NCBI RefSeq assembly: GCF_007362475.1
Contig: NZ_CP041687.1
Coordinates: 930,001 to 994,000, forward strand
Reading direction: 5' to 3'
DNA from: Chryseobacterium sp. SNU WT5
GTDB taxonomy: Bacteria; Bacteroidota; Bacteroidia; Flavobacteriales; Weeksellaceae
Length of the DNA stretch: 64,000 nt
The notes below the pieces were generated by a model, which worked only from the letters and a program-made list of their open reading frames with translations, had not been told where the DNA came from and ran no database searches. Shown here in pieces: positions 9,740 to 18,963 of the stretch. Numbering within the stretch: position 1 is the stretch's first letter; every line of letters begins with the position of its first letter. A program made the position numbers and the translations under genes.

Positions 9740-9774
9740 AAACCCTTTCAACCTTTGGAAGACTGAAAGGGTTT
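9740..9774 (-). terminator. Rho-independent terminator (minus strand)
   Basis: Perfect 11-bp stem AAACCCTTTCA / TGAAAGGGTTT with a 13-nt loop; on the minus strand it is followed by a run of T residues. It lies upstream of the DUF1294 gene and would stop read-through from the rpsL-rpsJ operon. Confidence 0.7.
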
Positions 9775-9846
9775 ATGAAAATTTATCAACTGCTTAATAA
9801 AAGATGTCGCCACATGCTTTTCAGAAATAGAACGGTCTGAAATTTT

Positions 9847-9918
9847 AGCCGCGATTGCAGCGACATCCTTTTGCAGAACGTAGTGGCGCAAAAGATATAG
9901 CGGAAAGCGGGACTGCAC
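9847..9918 (+). repeat. Dispersed intergenic hairpin repeat, copy A
   Basis: Starts AGCCGCGATTGCAGCGACAT, contains the pairing CTTTTGC / GCAAAAG around a loop, and ends ATATAGCGGAAAGCGGGACT. The same end layout is found at 51242-51337 and, reverse complemented, at 31224-31350; related forms are at 24138-24234, 27604-27707 and 48941-49020. The flanks are conserved and the loop differs between copies. Confidence 0.8.
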
Positions 9919-9977
9919 TTGAAGAGAGAAAATAATCCGGATGCTTCTGATTGAGATTTACTTATTAATTATAATGA

Positions 9978-10017
9978 GAGATTACTTCGTCGTCGTTCCT
10001 CCCTTTCGCAATGACGG
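9978..10017. repeat. REP-like fragment (GAGATTACTTCG...CGCAATGACGG)
   Basis: The stretch begins GAGATTACTTCGTCG and ends CGCAATGACGG. Sequences of this type (ATTGCTTCG...CGCAATGACG) are familiar as scattered intergenic repeats in many bacterial genomes. Only one copy is present in this window. It lies between repeat copy A and the rpsJ terminator, in a 410-bp gap (9684-10093) that otherwise shows no gene. Confidence 0.5.
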
Positions 10018-10022
10018 TAAAT

Positions 10023-10069
10023 AAAAAAATCCCTAATCTTCCGATAGTTATCGGAACGAAAAGGGATTT
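10023..10069 (-). terminator. Terminator of the rpsL-rpsG-fusA-rpsJ operon
   Basis: On the minus strand AAATCCCT pairs with AGGGATTT and is followed by TTTTTA; an inner hairpin TTCCGAT / ATCGGAA (10039-10056) sits in its loop. It is 24 bp after the rpsJ stop and shows that the operon ends here rather than continuing into rplC. Confidence 0.85.
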
Positions 10070-10093
10070 ATATAAGAACGATAATTTAAATTA

Positions 10094-10399
10094 TCACACT
10101 TTAATTTCTACGTCAACTCCTGAAGGTAACTCTAATTTCATTAGGGCATCTACAGTTTTAGAAGAAGAAGAATAGATGTCCATCAATCTTTTGTGTGCAG
10201 ATAGTTGGAACTGTTCTCTTGCTTTTTTGTTTACGTGAGGAGATCTCAACACGGTGAAGATTCTCTTATTCGTTGGCAAAGGAATCGGACCGTTTACAAC
10301 AGCACCGGTAGCTTTTACCGTTTTTACGATTTTCTCAGCAGATTTGTCTACCAAATTGTAATCGTAAGATTTTAATTTTATTCTGATTCTTTGTGACAT
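10094..10399 (-). CDS. rpsJ: 30S ribosomal protein S10
   Basis: A 101-residue S10 (also NusE, the antitermination partner of NusB). It contains the conserved core [21 protein letters not shown] and [25 protein letters not shown] (shown here in pieces). Length is normal. It is the last gene of the str-type operon and is followed by a clear terminator, whereas in most bacteria rplC follows it directly. Confidence 0.97.
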   Translation of the reverse strand: MSQRIRIKLKSYDYNLVDKSAEKIVKTVKATGAVVNGPIPLPTNKRIFTVLRSPHVNKKAREQFQLSAHKRLMDIYSSSSKTVDALMKLELPSGVDVEIKV

Positions 10400-10417
10400 T
10401 TTGATCTAATTTAAATA

Positions 10418-12535
10418 TTAACCTCTTGCTTTTTCGATTACAGATTCAGCTACGTTAGACGGTGCTGCTTCGTATTTTTCGAATTCCATAGAAGATGTAG
10501 CTCTACCTGAAGACAGGGTTCTAAGCGTTGTTACATAACCGAACATTTCAGAAAGCGGAACGAATCCTCTGATTACTTTCGCATTGTTACGGTCATCCAT
10601 ACCATTTACAGTACCTCTTCTTTTGTTAAGGTCACCTACGATATCACCCATGTATTCTTCCGGAGTTACCACTTCAATTTTCATGATTGGTTCCATGATT
10701 ACAGGTTTAGCTTTTTTACCAGCTTCTTTGAAGCCCATCTTAGCAGCTAATTCGAAAGATAATGCATCTGAATCCACCGGGTGGAAAGATCCGTCTTTCA
10801 AAGTTACTTTAATGCCTTCGATTTCGAAACCAGCTAAAGGACCATTTTTCATTGCTTCTCTGAAACCTTTTTCAACAGATGGGATATATTCTTTTGGAAC
10901 GTTACCACCTTTGATTTCATTGATGAATTCCAGGCCTGGTTTGTTGTCATCAGCCGGAGCCAATTCAAACACGATATCTGCAAATTTACCACGACCACCA
11001 GATTGTTTTTTGTAAACTTCTCTGTGATTAGCCGACATTGTAAGATTTTCTTTATATTCTACTTGAGGTTGACCTTGGTTAACTTCAACTTTGAATTCTC
11101 TTCTCATACGGTCAACAATAATATCCAAGTGAAGCTCACCCATTCCGGAAATAATTGTTTGTCCTGAAGCTTCGTCAGTTTTAACCTGGAAAGTTGGATC
11201 TTCTTCAGCTAATTTAGCTAAAGCGTTCCCCATTTTATCCTGGTCAGCTTTCGTTTTAGGTTCTACCGCGATACCAATTACCGGATCTGGGAAGTCCATA
11301 GATTCAAGAACGATAGGATTTTTCTCATCGCAAAGAGTATCTCCTGTTTTGATGGATTTGAATCCTACTGCTGCACCAATATCTCCTGCCTCAATATAGT
11401 CTATTGGCTCTTGTTTGTTGGCATGCATTTGGAAAATACGAGAGATTCTCTCTTTGTTACCAGATCTTGTGTTCAAAACATAAGAACCAGCATCTAATCT
11501 ACCAGAATAAGCTCTGAAGAATGCAAGTCTACCTACGAAAGGATCGGTTGCGATCTTAAATGCCAATGCTGCAAAAGGTTCAGTTACTGACGGCTTTCTG
11601 ATAATAGGTTCCTCTGTTCTTGGATCTATACCATCAATTGCCTCCTTATCCATTGGTGAAGGAAGGTATCTACATACAGAATCCAGCATGAACTGAACTC
11701 CTTTATTTTTGAAGGAAGAACCACATGTCATTGGAATGATGCTCATATCCAAAGTTGCAGCTCTAAGTGCAGCATGAACTTCTTCTTCGGTAATGGAATT
11801 TTCGTCTTCCATAAATTTTTCCAGAAGGTTTTCGTCATACGCAGCGATCTCTTCAATCAACTGTGCTCTGTACTTTTTTACTTCATCAGCCATTTCAGCT
11901 GGAATCTCTACAATATCAAAAGTAGAACCATGGTTTTCATCGTGCCATACAATTGCACGGTTTTTAACTAAGTCTACCACTCCTTTAAAGTCAGCTTCGT
12001 CACCGATCGGCAATACAATTGGAACCGCATTGGAACCAAGCATTTCCTTTACCTGCTTACAAACATTAAGAAAGTCAGCACCTTGTCTGTCCATTTTATT
12101 TACGAATCCCATACGTGCAACTTTATAGTTGTCCGCAAGTCTCCAGTTGGTTTCAGACTGAGGCTCTACACCATCAACGGCTGAAAAAAGGAATACTAAA
12201 CCATCAAGTACTCTGAGAGAACGGTTTACCTCAACGGTAAAATCAACGTGTCCTGGGGTATCAATAATGTTAAAGTGGTAATCCTTTGCTTCCGGAAGAG
12301 CTTTTCCTTGTTCGGTTGGGAACTTCCAGTCTACAGTTACAGCCGCAGAAGTAATAGTAATACCTCTCTCTGCTTCCTGCTCCATCCAGTCAGTTGTAGC
12401 GCCACCTTCATGAGTTTCCCCAATTTTGTGATTCTTTCCTGAATAAAACAATATTCTTTCTGTCGTGGTCGTTTTCCCTGCGTCAATATGCGCAGCGATA
12501 CCAATGTTTCTTGTTAATTTAAGATCTCTTGCCAT
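10418..12535 (-). CDS. fusA: Elongation factor G
   Basis: A 705-residue translational GTPase that drives translocation. All G motifs are visible: [14 protein letters not shown] (G1, near residue 17), DTPGHVDF (G3, near residue 92) and NKMDR (G4, near residue 146), followed by domains II-V with the [18 protein letters not shown] segment. Length is normal for bacterial EF-G. It lies 6 bp after rpsG and 18 bp before rpsJ in one operon. Confidence 0.98.
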   Translation of the reverse strand: MARDLKLTRNIGIAAHIDAGKTTTTERILFYSGKNHKIGETHEGGATTDWMEQEAERGITITSAAVTVDWKFPTEQGKALPEAKDYHFNIIDTPGHVDFTVEVNRSLRVLDGLVFLFSAVDGVEPQSETNWRLADNYKVARMGFVNKMDRQGADFLNVCKQVKEMLGSNAVPIVLPIGDEADFKGVVDLVKNRAIVWHDENHGSTFDIVEIPAEMADEVKKYRAQLIEEIAAYDENLLEKFMEDENSITEEEVHAALRAATLDMSIIPMTCGSSFKNKGVQFMLDSVCRYLPSPMDKEAIDGIDPRTEEPIIRKPSVTEPFAALAFKIATDPFVGRLAFFRAYSGRLDAGSYVLNTRSGNKERISRIFQMHANKQEPIDYIEAGDIGAAVGFKSIKTGDTLCDEKNPIVLESMDFPDPVIGIAVEPKTKADQDKMGNALAKLAEEDPTFQVKTDEASGQTIISGMGELHLDIIVDRMRREFKVEVNQGQPQVEYKENLTMSANHREVYKKQSGGRGKFADIVFELAPADDNKPGLEFINEIKGGNVPKEYIPSVEKGFREAMKNGPLAGFEIEGIKVTLKDGSFHPVDSDALSFELAAKMGFKEAGKKAKPVIMEPIMKIEVVTPEEYMGDIVGDLNKRRGTVNGMDDRNNAKVIRGFVPLSEMFGYVTTLRTLSSGRATSSMEFEKYEAAPSNVAESVIEKARG

Positions 12536-12541
12536 TTCAGA

Positions 12542-13018
12542 TTAGAATTTAAAGTGTGAAAATGCTTTGTTCGCTTCAGCCATTCTGTGAGTGTCTGTTT
12601 TCTTTTTGTACGCAGCACCTTCTTCTTTAGCAGCAGCAATAACTTCAGTAGCTAATTTCTGAGCCATTGATTTATCATTTCTTGCTTTAGAATATTTAAT
12701 TAACCATTTCATCGCCATAGAAATTTTTCTATCAGCTCTAATTGGCATTGGGATCTGGAAGTTAGCACCACCAATTCTTCTTGAACGTACTTCTACGTGA
12801 GGCATAACGTTGGTTAAAGCATCTTTCCAAATTTCCAAAGCGGTCTTTTCAGTTTCCCCTTTTTTGTTTTCTACGATTTCTAATGCATCATAGAAGATTT
12901 TGAATGCGATTGACTTTTTACCGTCATACATCAAATTGTTTACAAATCTTGTTACCAGTTGATCATCAAATTTAGGATCCGGTAACAACGCTCTCTTTTT
13001 CGCTTTTGTCTTTCTCAT
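12542..13018 (-). CDS. rpsG: 30S ribosomal protein S7
   Basis: A 158-residue S7, the assembly initiator of the 30S head. Conserved segments are [17 protein letters not shown] at the start, [21 protein letters not shown], and [19 protein letters not shown]. Length is normal. It is 25 bp after rpsL and 6 bp before fusA. Confidence 0.97.
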   Translation of the reverse strand: MRKTKAKKRALLPDPKFDDQLVTRFVNNLMYDGKKSIAFKIFYDALEIVENKKGETEKTALEIWKDALTNVMPHVEVRSRRIGGANFQIPMPIRADRKISMAMKWLIKYSKARNDKSMAQKLATEVIAAAKEEGAAYKKKTDTHRMAEANKAFSHFKF

Positions 13019-13043
13019 TGTTTCGTTTCTTACTAATTAATGA

Positions 13044-13457
13044 TTACTTTTTCTTACCTTTTGCAGGTGCTGCCGCAGCTTGACCTGGTTTTGGTCTTTT
13101 TGCTCCGTACTTAGATCTTCTCTGGGTTCTCCCAGCTACTCCTGCGGTATCCAAAGCTCCACGAACAATGTGATAACGTACTCCCGGTAGGTCTTTCACC
13201 CTTCCGCCTCTAACCAATACTATCGAGTGCTCTTGTAAATTATGTCCTTCGCCCGGGATATAGGCGTTAACTTCTTTACCGTTTGAAAGTCTTACCCTTG
13301 CAACTTTTCTAAGTGCAGAGTTAGGTTTCTTAGGTGTGGTAGTATATACTCTTGTACATACACCTCGTCTTTGTGGACAAGATTCAAGGGCAGCCGATTT
13401 GCTCTTCTTGGCAAGCGAGACTCTTCCTTTTCTTACTAATTGTTGAATAGTAGGCAT
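13044..13457 (-). CDS. rpsL: 30S ribosomal protein S12
   Basis: A 137-residue S12, part of the decoding centre. It has [20 protein letters not shown] at the start and the decoding loop [20 protein letters not shown] with the lysine whose changes give streptomycin resistance; the sequence shows the ordinary Lys. The C-terminal tail is extended by a short Ala/Lys stretch. It is the first gene of the rpsL-rpsG-fusA-rpsJ operon with a consensus promoter 23 bp upstream of the ATG. Confidence 0.97.
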   Translation of the reverse strand: MPTIQQLVRKGRVSLAKKSKSAALESCPQRRGVCTRVYTTTPKKPNSALRKVARVRLSNGKEVNAYIPGEGHNLQEHSIVLVRGGRVKDLPGVRYHIVRGALDTAGVAGRTQRRSKYGAKRPKPGQAAAAPAKGKKK

Positions 13458-13480
13458 TTATTGCTTTTTATTTTAGGGTG

Positions 13481-13510
13481 CAAAATTAAGAAAATATTTT
13501 CAATTGACAA
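13481..13510 (-). promoter_or_regulatory. Promoter of the rpsL operon
   Basis: On the minus strand TTG (complement of 13508-13510) is followed after 19 nt by TAATTTTG (complement of 13481-13488), a full match to the Bacteroidota consensus TAnnTTTG. It is 23 bp upstream of the rpsL start codon. Spacing is identical to the rplC and rpmE2 promoters. Confidence 0.85.
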
Positions 13511-13867
13511 TTGTGAATTGAAAATTATTTAAAAAATAGAGGGTAGTGTATTATATAAAAGGAGCACAAAGCTTATCAACTACCGTTTTTTAACGAGTCG
13601 TTTGAATATGGGAGGATTTTTTCTGTCTTTATATATTAGTAAAAACTCAAGATATTTTTTTAATATCGCGGAATCTATTTTATTATAATACATCCTTTAA
13701 AAGAACCTATCGCAATACAGCCAATATTTAAGACAGACATTAACACCAAATAAATTGCATCTAAAATGGCTTCATACTTCTCTTTTCTATAAAAGTATCA
13801 CAAAAATAGCTCTATTCAACTCCTGGTTAATAATCAATAATGCTACATGCTCTCTCTCATTTTCATC
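13511..13867. other. Intergenic region without recognised gene
   Basis: This AT-rich gap lies between the divergent rpsL promoter and the leucine-rich-repeat gene. It begins with a CAATTGACAATTGTGAATTG-type run of short inverted units that overlaps the rpsL -33 element. I see no convincing ORF, tRNA or structured RNA in the rest. Confidence 0.6.
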
Positions 13868-13875
13868 TATATTTG
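13868..13875 (+). promoter_or_regulatory. Probable -7 element of the LRR gene
   Basis: TATATTTG, a full match to TAnnTTTG, lies 20 bp before the GTG start at 13895. No TTG is seen at the usual -33 distance, so only the -7 box supports the call. Confidence 0.5.
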
Positions 13876-13894
13876 CAAACTTTAAAAATAATAG

Positions 13895-15526
13895 GTGAAA
13901 AAAACGCTACTCTTTATTCTTATATCAACCTTATGTTTTGGACAAAAATGGAGTATTTCTTTCGCAGAGAGATCGTCTCTGGTAAATTTCTACCAAGCAA
14001 CAAATGGCGATCACTGGAGTATAAAATGGGACTTCGAAAAAGATCCCAAGTATTGGTATGGGATTAAAATAAACAAAGGAAGTGTAATTGAAATCAATTT
14101 GAGGGGTAATGGCTTGAAAGGAGATTTCCCGAACACTATTTCTGGTTTTGATAAATTAGAAAGATTAGACTTAAGCTCCAATCAATTGGGAGGAGAATTG
14201 TCAAATTCTATCGCTGGCCTCCGTCATCTGAGTCAATTGGATCTAAGCAACAATAGATTTACTGCTGACCCCAGCTTTTCTCTTGAATCTCTTTCAACAT
14301 TACAAGAACTTTCTCTTGGGAATAATAATTTCAGCTTTGGTGACATCGATGGATTTCTCCAAAATTTTCCAGATTTAAAAGTTTTGGATCTAGCACATGC
14401 AGGAATCATTGCGGTCCCACAAAAAATCTCTACTTTAACTAAACTTGAAACATTAGATTTAAGCAATAATCTGATATCGAAAAACTTTAGCAATCTTTCT
14501 ACATTATTGATTTTAAAAGAATTGAATCTCTCGGGAAATCAATTAACCAAAGTGCCTAGCGAACTTACGACACTTACTCAACTTAAAATTCTCAATTTAA
14601 GTCGTAATGCAATTTCACAAAATTTCACCACTGCACTTTCTTCATTAAAAAATCTAGAATGGCTTTCCTTTCAAGATAATAACATGACTGGTTTCCCACC
14701 GGAACTCCCTCAATTAAAAAAACTGATCCATCTGAACTTTTCACACAACAAAATCTCCAGCGGATTTGAAACTCTTATTTCATTACAGAATTTGGAGCAA
14801 ATTTATTTTGATAAAAACTTAATTTCCGGAGTCTTCCCATCTTCATTTCTTCAATTAAAAAAATTGCAGATGCTGTCATTAAATGGCAATCAACTTTCCG
14901 GCGACATTCCAGAAAACATTCCACCACTAACCTTTTTAGACAATAATAGGTTTACAAAAAATAATATTAAAACATTCTTATTAAAAGAAAAAGCTCTTGT
15001 TGACTTTACCTACTCTCCACAAAGATATGATGAACAAAAAACGATCGTTGCAAGTTTGGGGAGCTATACAAAATTACCCCAATCAATAGACGGATCAGAT
15101 TTTCAGTTTACGTGGTTTAAAAATTTAGACCACAATACCTCTTTGCATACGGAGCAATACTCAATAAACGATGTAAAAGAAGATGATTTCACAGATTACA
15201 CCTGTGAAGCCTATTATTTTGAAGTTTTGCACGCTGATTTAATGGAAGTATCCTTCTTCCGCGAACCTGTCACGTTATCGAAAGGCTTAGGAACAAATGA
15301 GGTAAAAAGCGACTTAGTGGTATATCCTAACCCAGCTAAGGATTTAATTAATATTAAAACGACACAACTGAAGATTGAGGAAGTTTATATTTTTGACTTA
15401 AGTGGAAAACTCATCCTTACAACAAAAAACAAAAACATTAAAATTAATGACTTACCCTCAGCTATTTATATTATTTCCATTAAAACTGACGAAGGAATAA
15501 GATCTGTTAAATTCATTAAAGAATAA
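13895..15526 (+). CDS. Leucine-rich-repeat protein with T9SS C-terminal sorting domain
   Basis: A 543-residue secreted protein. It has a signal peptide (MKKTLLFILISTLCFGQ), then about twelve leucine-rich repeats of the LxxLDLSNN / LxxLNLSGNQLT type at roughly residues 65-345, a region with Ig-like character, and a C-terminal sorting domain from VYPNPAKDLINIKTT to the VKFIKE end, the kind recognised by the type IX secretion system. It is likely carried to the surface or medium and binds other proteins or glycans. The start is GTG at 13895, which gives the natural signal peptide. The partner is unknown. Confidence 0.9.
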   Translation: MKKTLLFILISTLCFGQKWSISFAERSSLVNFYQATNGDHWSIKWDFEKDPKYWYGIKINKGSVIEINLRGNGLKGDFPNTISGFDKLERLDLSSNQLGGELSNSIAGLRHLSQLDLSNNRFTADPSFSLESLSTLQELSLGNNNFSFGDIDGFLQNFPDLKVLDLAHAGIIAVPQKISTLTKLETLDLSNNLISKNFSNLSTLLILKELNLSGNQLTKVPSELTTLTQLKILNLSRNAISQNFTTALSSLKNLEWLSFQDNNMTGFPPELPQLKKLIHLNFSHNKISSGFETLISLQNLEQIYFDKNLISGVFPSSFLQLKKLQMLSLNGNQLSGDIPENIPPLTFLDNNRFTKNNIKTFLLKEKALVDFTYSPQRYDEQKTIVASLGSYTKLPQSIDGSDFQFTWFKNLDHNTSLHTEQYSINDVKEDDFTDYTCEAYYFEVLHADLMEVSFFREPVTLSKGLGTNEVKSDLVVYPNPAKDLINIKTTQLKIEEVYIFDLSGKLILTTKNKNIKINDLPSAIYIISIKTDEGIRSVKFIKE

Positions 15527-15603
15527 TCGTTTTCGTTTATTGAAGCAATCATATTGATAGGCTTCATCAATTGACATACCTCTATAACCCGCACCCGATT
15601 TAG

Positions 15604-15611
15604 TATCTTTG
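15604..15611 (+). promoter_or_regulatory. Probable -7 element of dps
   Basis: TATCTTTG matches TAnnTTTG and lies 18 bp before the ATG at 15630. It decides the start of dps: a possible TTG start at 15609 would lie inside the promoter. No well-spaced -33 TTG is seen. Confidence 0.5.
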
Positions 15612-15629
15612 CTACTAAATAACAAGGTA

Positions 15630-16106
15630 ATGAACAATTCGAAAATTATCGGTTTAAACGAAACCGACTGTCAAAAAATTTCAGAAAAATTAAATATTTT
15701 ATTAGCAAACTATTCAATTTTCTATCAAAATATAAGAGGCGCACATTGGAACATCAAAGGAGATCAATTTTTTACCCTTCATCCCAAATTTGAAGAACTG
15801 TATAATAACCTGGTTTTAAAAATTGATGAGCTTGCAGAAAGAGTTTTAACGCTGGGTTCCACTCCCAACCATAATTATTCTGATTACTTAACCCTTTCTA
15901 CCATTAAAGAAAGTAAAGAAAATTCTGATGGGACAAAATGTGTTGAAAATATTCTGGCCTCTTTTAAAATCGTGATCGATCTACAGAGAGAATTGCTTGA
16001 TATCACTGACCAAGCGGGAGATGAAGGTACCAATTCCCAAATGAGTGATTATATTACGGAACAGGAAAAAGAGGTTTGGATGTACAATTCTTACTTGGGA
16101 AAATAA
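15630..16106 (+). CDS. dps: Dps-family DNA-binding ferritin-like protein
   Basis: A 158-residue protein of the Dps family, which forms dodecamers that oxidise and store iron and shield DNA. The ferroxidase pattern is visible: YQNIRGAHWNIKGDQFFTLH followed by HPKFEELYNNLVLKIDELAER, with His, Asp and Glu at the expected places, and a late EQEKEVWMYNSYLG helix. I use the ATG at 15630 because the longer reading starts inside the -7 promoter box. A strong terminator follows at 16126. Confidence 0.92.
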   Translation: MNNSKIIGLNETDCQKISEKLNILLANYSIFYQNIRGAHWNIKGDQFFTLHPKFEELYNNLVLKIDELAERVLTLGSTPNHNYSDYLTLSTIKESKENSDGTKCVENILASFKIVIDLQRELLDITDQAGDEGTNSQMSDYITEQEKEVWMYNSYLGK

Positions 16107-16125
16107 AAAAAAATTTAAATTTATC

Positions 16126-16157
16126 AAAAATCGCCTTTCGTAGGCGATTTTTGTTTT
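16126..16157 (+). terminator. Rho-independent terminator after dps
   Basis: Perfect 11-bp stem AAAAATCGCCT / AGGCGATTTTT with a 5-nt loop, followed by GTTTTT. It lies 19 bp after the dps stop. Confidence 0.9.
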
Positions 16158-16164
16158 TAATTTT

Positions 16165-16172
16165 TACATTTG
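16165..16172 (+). promoter_or_regulatory. Probable -7 element of pncB
   Basis: TACATTTG, a full match to TAnnTTTG, is 17 bp before the ATG at 16190 and directly after the dps terminator. No TTG is at the usual distance. Confidence 0.5.
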
Positions 16173-16189
16173 TTCAAAGATTATAATTT

Positions 16190-17371
16190 ATGCCTGAAGT
16201 TCGCCTAAGATCAATTCTCGATAATGATTTCTATAAAATAACGATGCAAAATGCGGTTATCAAACTTTTTCCTAACGAGAAAGTAAAATACCAATTTATC
16301 AATCGGGGAAAACATCAATTTCCACCAGGATTTGCCGAGGAACTCAGAAATTCGGTCAACGCGATGGCAGAATTGAAATTGACTAAAGATGAGAAACAGT
16401 TCCTTCGCGAAACCTGCCCTTATTTAGATTTACCATATTTGGATTTTTTAGGAGGCTATCATTATGATCCAACTGAAGTTCATATCACACAAACAGAAGA
16501 TTCTCTGGAAGTTACCGTAGAAGGTGAATGGTACCGAACTATCTTATGGGAAGTGCCAATTTTAGCCTTAATTTCGGAACTGCATTATGAAATGAAGCAT
16601 CTTGGACGAGATTCTAATGCAGATGTAATTCAGAAAACACTGGAGAAGGCAGATCAGCTGAATCATCTTGGCGTCACCTTCGCAGAATTTGGAACCAGAA
16701 GGAGACATTCTTACAAAGTACACGATCTGGTTGTTGATTCACTGGTGAAAAATAATAGCTTGGGAAACTTCATAGGAAGTTCTAATGTTCATTTCGCAAT
16801 GAAATATGGTATAAAACCAATTGGTACTCATGCTCACGAATGGTTTATGTTTCATGCTGCAGAATATGGATTTAAAATGTCGAACGCTCTTTCTCTAGAA
16901 CACTGGGTAGATGTTTACCGAGGAGATTTAGGAGTTGCTCTTTCTGACACTTATACGACAGAAGTTTTCTTCCAGCAGTTTGATAAAAAATTCGCAAAAT
17001 TGTTCGATGGTGTTCGTCATGACAGCGGGGATCCTATTGAGTTTGCGAACAAGACCATTGAACATTATAAAAAAAATGGTATCAATCCATTATTTAAATA
17101 CATTATTTTCTCTGACGGTTTGAATCTTGAAAAAGTAGAAGAAATCACCAAAGCCTGTGAAGGCAGAATTGGAATTTCATTTGGTATAGGAACCAACTTA
17201 ACGAATGATGTTGGCTTAAAACCCATGAACATTGTAATGAAACTAATTGCGGCACAATCCATTAACGGCGACTGGATTCCAACGGTTAAACTTTCAGATG
17301 AACACGGTAAATATACAGGTGATCCTAAAATGATTGAGCTTGCGAAAGAGTTTTTACGCATCCAGGATTAA
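16190..17371 (+). CDS. pncB: Nicotinate phosphoribosyltransferase
   Basis: A 393-residue enzyme that makes nicotinate mononucleotide from nicotinate, PRPP and ATP in NAD salvage. The start SILDNDFYKITMQNAVIKLF and the FAEFGTRRRHSYKVHDLV segment (with the histidine phosphorylated during catalysis in this family) are diagnostic, as are GTHAHEWFMFHAAEYG and VRHDSGDPIEFANKTI. Length is normal for PncB. It stands alone between the dps terminator and rmuC. Confidence 0.95.
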   Translation: MPEVRLRSILDNDFYKITMQNAVIKLFPNEKVKYQFINRGKHQFPPGFAEELRNSVNAMAELKLTKDEKQFLRETCPYLDLPYLDFLGGYHYDPTEVHITQTEDSLEVTVEGEWYRTILWEVPILALISELHYEMKHLGRDSNADVIQKTLEKADQLNHLGVTFAEFGTRRRHSYKVHDLVVDSLVKNNSLGNFIGSSNVHFAMKYGIKPIGTHAHEWFMFHAAEYGFKMSNALSLEHWVDVYRGDLGVALSDTYTTEVFFQQFDKKFAKLFDGVRHDSGDPIEFANKTIEHYKKNGINPLFKYIIFSDGLNLEKVEEITKACEGRIGISFGIGTNLTNDVGLKPMNIVMKLIAAQSINGDWIPTVKLSDEHGKYTGDPKMIELAKEFLRIQD

Positions 17372-17426
17372 CGCTTCCGCTATTTTTCCACTAATTAAAA
17401 TCGATTATCTTTCGTATTTTTGAACA

Positions 17427-18920
17427 ATGGACTTGATTTCTATTTTAATCGGTGTAATGATCGGTGCAGGTATTATCTATTTTATTCTAAAATCTTCCCA
17501 CCTTCCGCGTAAAGCTTTCGATGAGTTGAATGAGAAATTTATTAAGACGAATTCAAATCTTGAAAATTCAGTAGGTAGATTTGAAGAATTACAGCTGGAT
17601 TTTACAAAAGAAAAAGAAACCAATCAACTTCAGCAAGAATACATCAGCCAACTCAAAAATGAAGTTGCAACGATCTCCGCAGAACACTCTTCTTTAAATA
17701 TGCGTATTCAGCAACATTACGAAGCAAATTTGAAGCAGGAGGAAAGAGTAGAAGAACTGAACTTTGAAAAACAAATTATTTTTGCAAAAAATTCTGAACT
17801 CTCCGCAATTAATGATTCGTTAAAGAACTCTCTGGAAAATCAGAAGGAAGAAATTACTAAAATGCAGGAATTAGCTAAAAATGAATTTCAAAATTTAGCG
17901 AATAAAATCTTAGAGGAAAAATCCGAAAAATTTACAGCTTTAAATCAAAATAACCTCAAAACCATTCTGGAACCCTTTCAGGAAAAAATCACTGAGCTAC
18001 GTAATAAAGTTGGTGAAACATATGATAAAGAATCAAAAGAAAGATTTTCTCTCGGTGAGAAAGTTAGAGAACTTGCCCAACTAAACCAGCAAATATCTGA
18101 AGATGCTAAGAAACTCACACGCGCACTGAAGGGGGAAAGCAAAACCCAGGGAAACTGGGGCGAAATGATCCTAGAAAATATTTTAGAAAAATCCGGTTTG
18201 GTGAAAGGTCGTGAATATTTTCTGGAGCACGAACTTAGAGACGAAGACAATAAAGCGTTATCTTCCGAATTTTCAGGGAAGAAAATGCGTCCCGATGCCG
18301 TAGTCAAATATCCCGATGAAAGGAACGTAATAATTGACTCCAAAGTTTCTTTAACAGCTTTTGTTGAACTTGTAGATGAATCCGATCAAGATATTTATCA
18401 GTTAAAACTTAACCAGCATCTGAATTCAATAAAGAACCACATCAAACAATTAAGCGACAAAGCTTATGATGATTATGACAAGTCGCTTGATTTCGTAATG
18501 ATGTTTATTCCAAGTGAATCCGCGTATATAGCAGCAATGCAGGCAGACCCCAATCTTTGGAACTTTGCTTACGACAAAAGAATTCTGTTGTTGAATCCAA
18601 GTAATTTAATCACCTCATTGAAACTGGTTTCTGACTTATGGAAAAGAGAATATCAAAATAAAAACGCCGCAGAAATTGCAGAGCGGGGAGCGAAATTGTA
18701 CGATAAGTTCGTAGGATTCGTCGAAAATCTGGAAAAAGTCGGAAAAAACATCGATCAGGCAAAGAATGTTTATAATGATGCTTTCAAACAATTATCAACC
18801 GGAAATGATAATTTAATCAACCAGACAAATAAATTAAAAGCCCTCGGAATTAAAAACAAAAAGAATATCCCGCAAAGTTTAGAAGAATCTGCAGAACAGT
18901 GGTTAGATTACAATGAATAG
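17427..18920 (+). CDS. rmuC: DNA recombination protein RmuC
   Basis: A 497-residue protein with one N-terminal membrane segment (residues 3-20), a long coiled coil (about 30-220) and the C-terminal RmuC domain with a PD-(D/E)xK-like core (QGNWGEMILENILEKSGL, RPDAVVKYPDERNVIIDSK). RmuC limits inversions at short repeats in E. coli and is probably a nuclease. The gene has a TATTTTTG box only 4 bp before the ATG, so the message may have almost no leader. The next gene may overlap its end by 8 bp depending on the start used. Confidence 0.92.
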   Translation: MDLISILIGVMIGAGIIYFILKSSHLPRKAFDELNEKFIKTNSNLENSVGRFEELQLDFTKEKETNQLQQEYISQLKNEVATISAEHSSLNMRIQQHYEANLKQEERVEELNFEKQIIFAKNSELSAINDSLKNSLENQKEEITKMQELAKNEFQNLANKILEEKSEKFTALNQNNLKTILEPFQEKITELRNKVGETYDKESKERFSLGEKVRELAQLNQQISEDAKKLTRALKGESKTQGNWGEMILENILEKSGLVKGREYFLEHELRDEDNKALSSEFSGKKMRPDAVVKYPDERNVIIDSKVSLTAFVELVDESDQDIYQLKLNQHLNSIKNHIKQLSDKAYDDYDKSLDFVMMFIPSESAYIAAMQADPNLWNFAYDKRILLLNPSNLITSLKLVSDLWKREYQNKNAAEIAERGAKLYDKFVGFVENLEKVGKNIDQAKNVYNDAFKQLSTGNDNLINQTNKLKALGIKNKKNIPQSLEESAEQWLDYNE

Positions 18921-18963
18921 CAAATTATTCCATTATCTCAAAAAAAAATATCTTAAAAATCAT

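Noticed and set aside
9573-9840. Two overlapping plus-strand frames of 74 codons
   Set aside because: They run antisense over the DUF1294 gene and through a terminator, with no recognisable features.
10584-11015. Plus-strand frame of 143 codons antisense to fusA
   Set aside because: A shadow of the highly expressed, codon-biased fusA gene; no start signals or family features.
13840-14067. Plus-strand frame of 75 codons before the LRR gene
   Set aside because: It overlaps the LRR gene in another frame; the GTG at 13895 gives a clear signal peptide and LRR protein instead.
16126-16157. Strong hairpin after dps as a mobile element end
   Set aside because: It has a short loop and T run directly after a stop codon and no second copy; it is an ordinary terminator.
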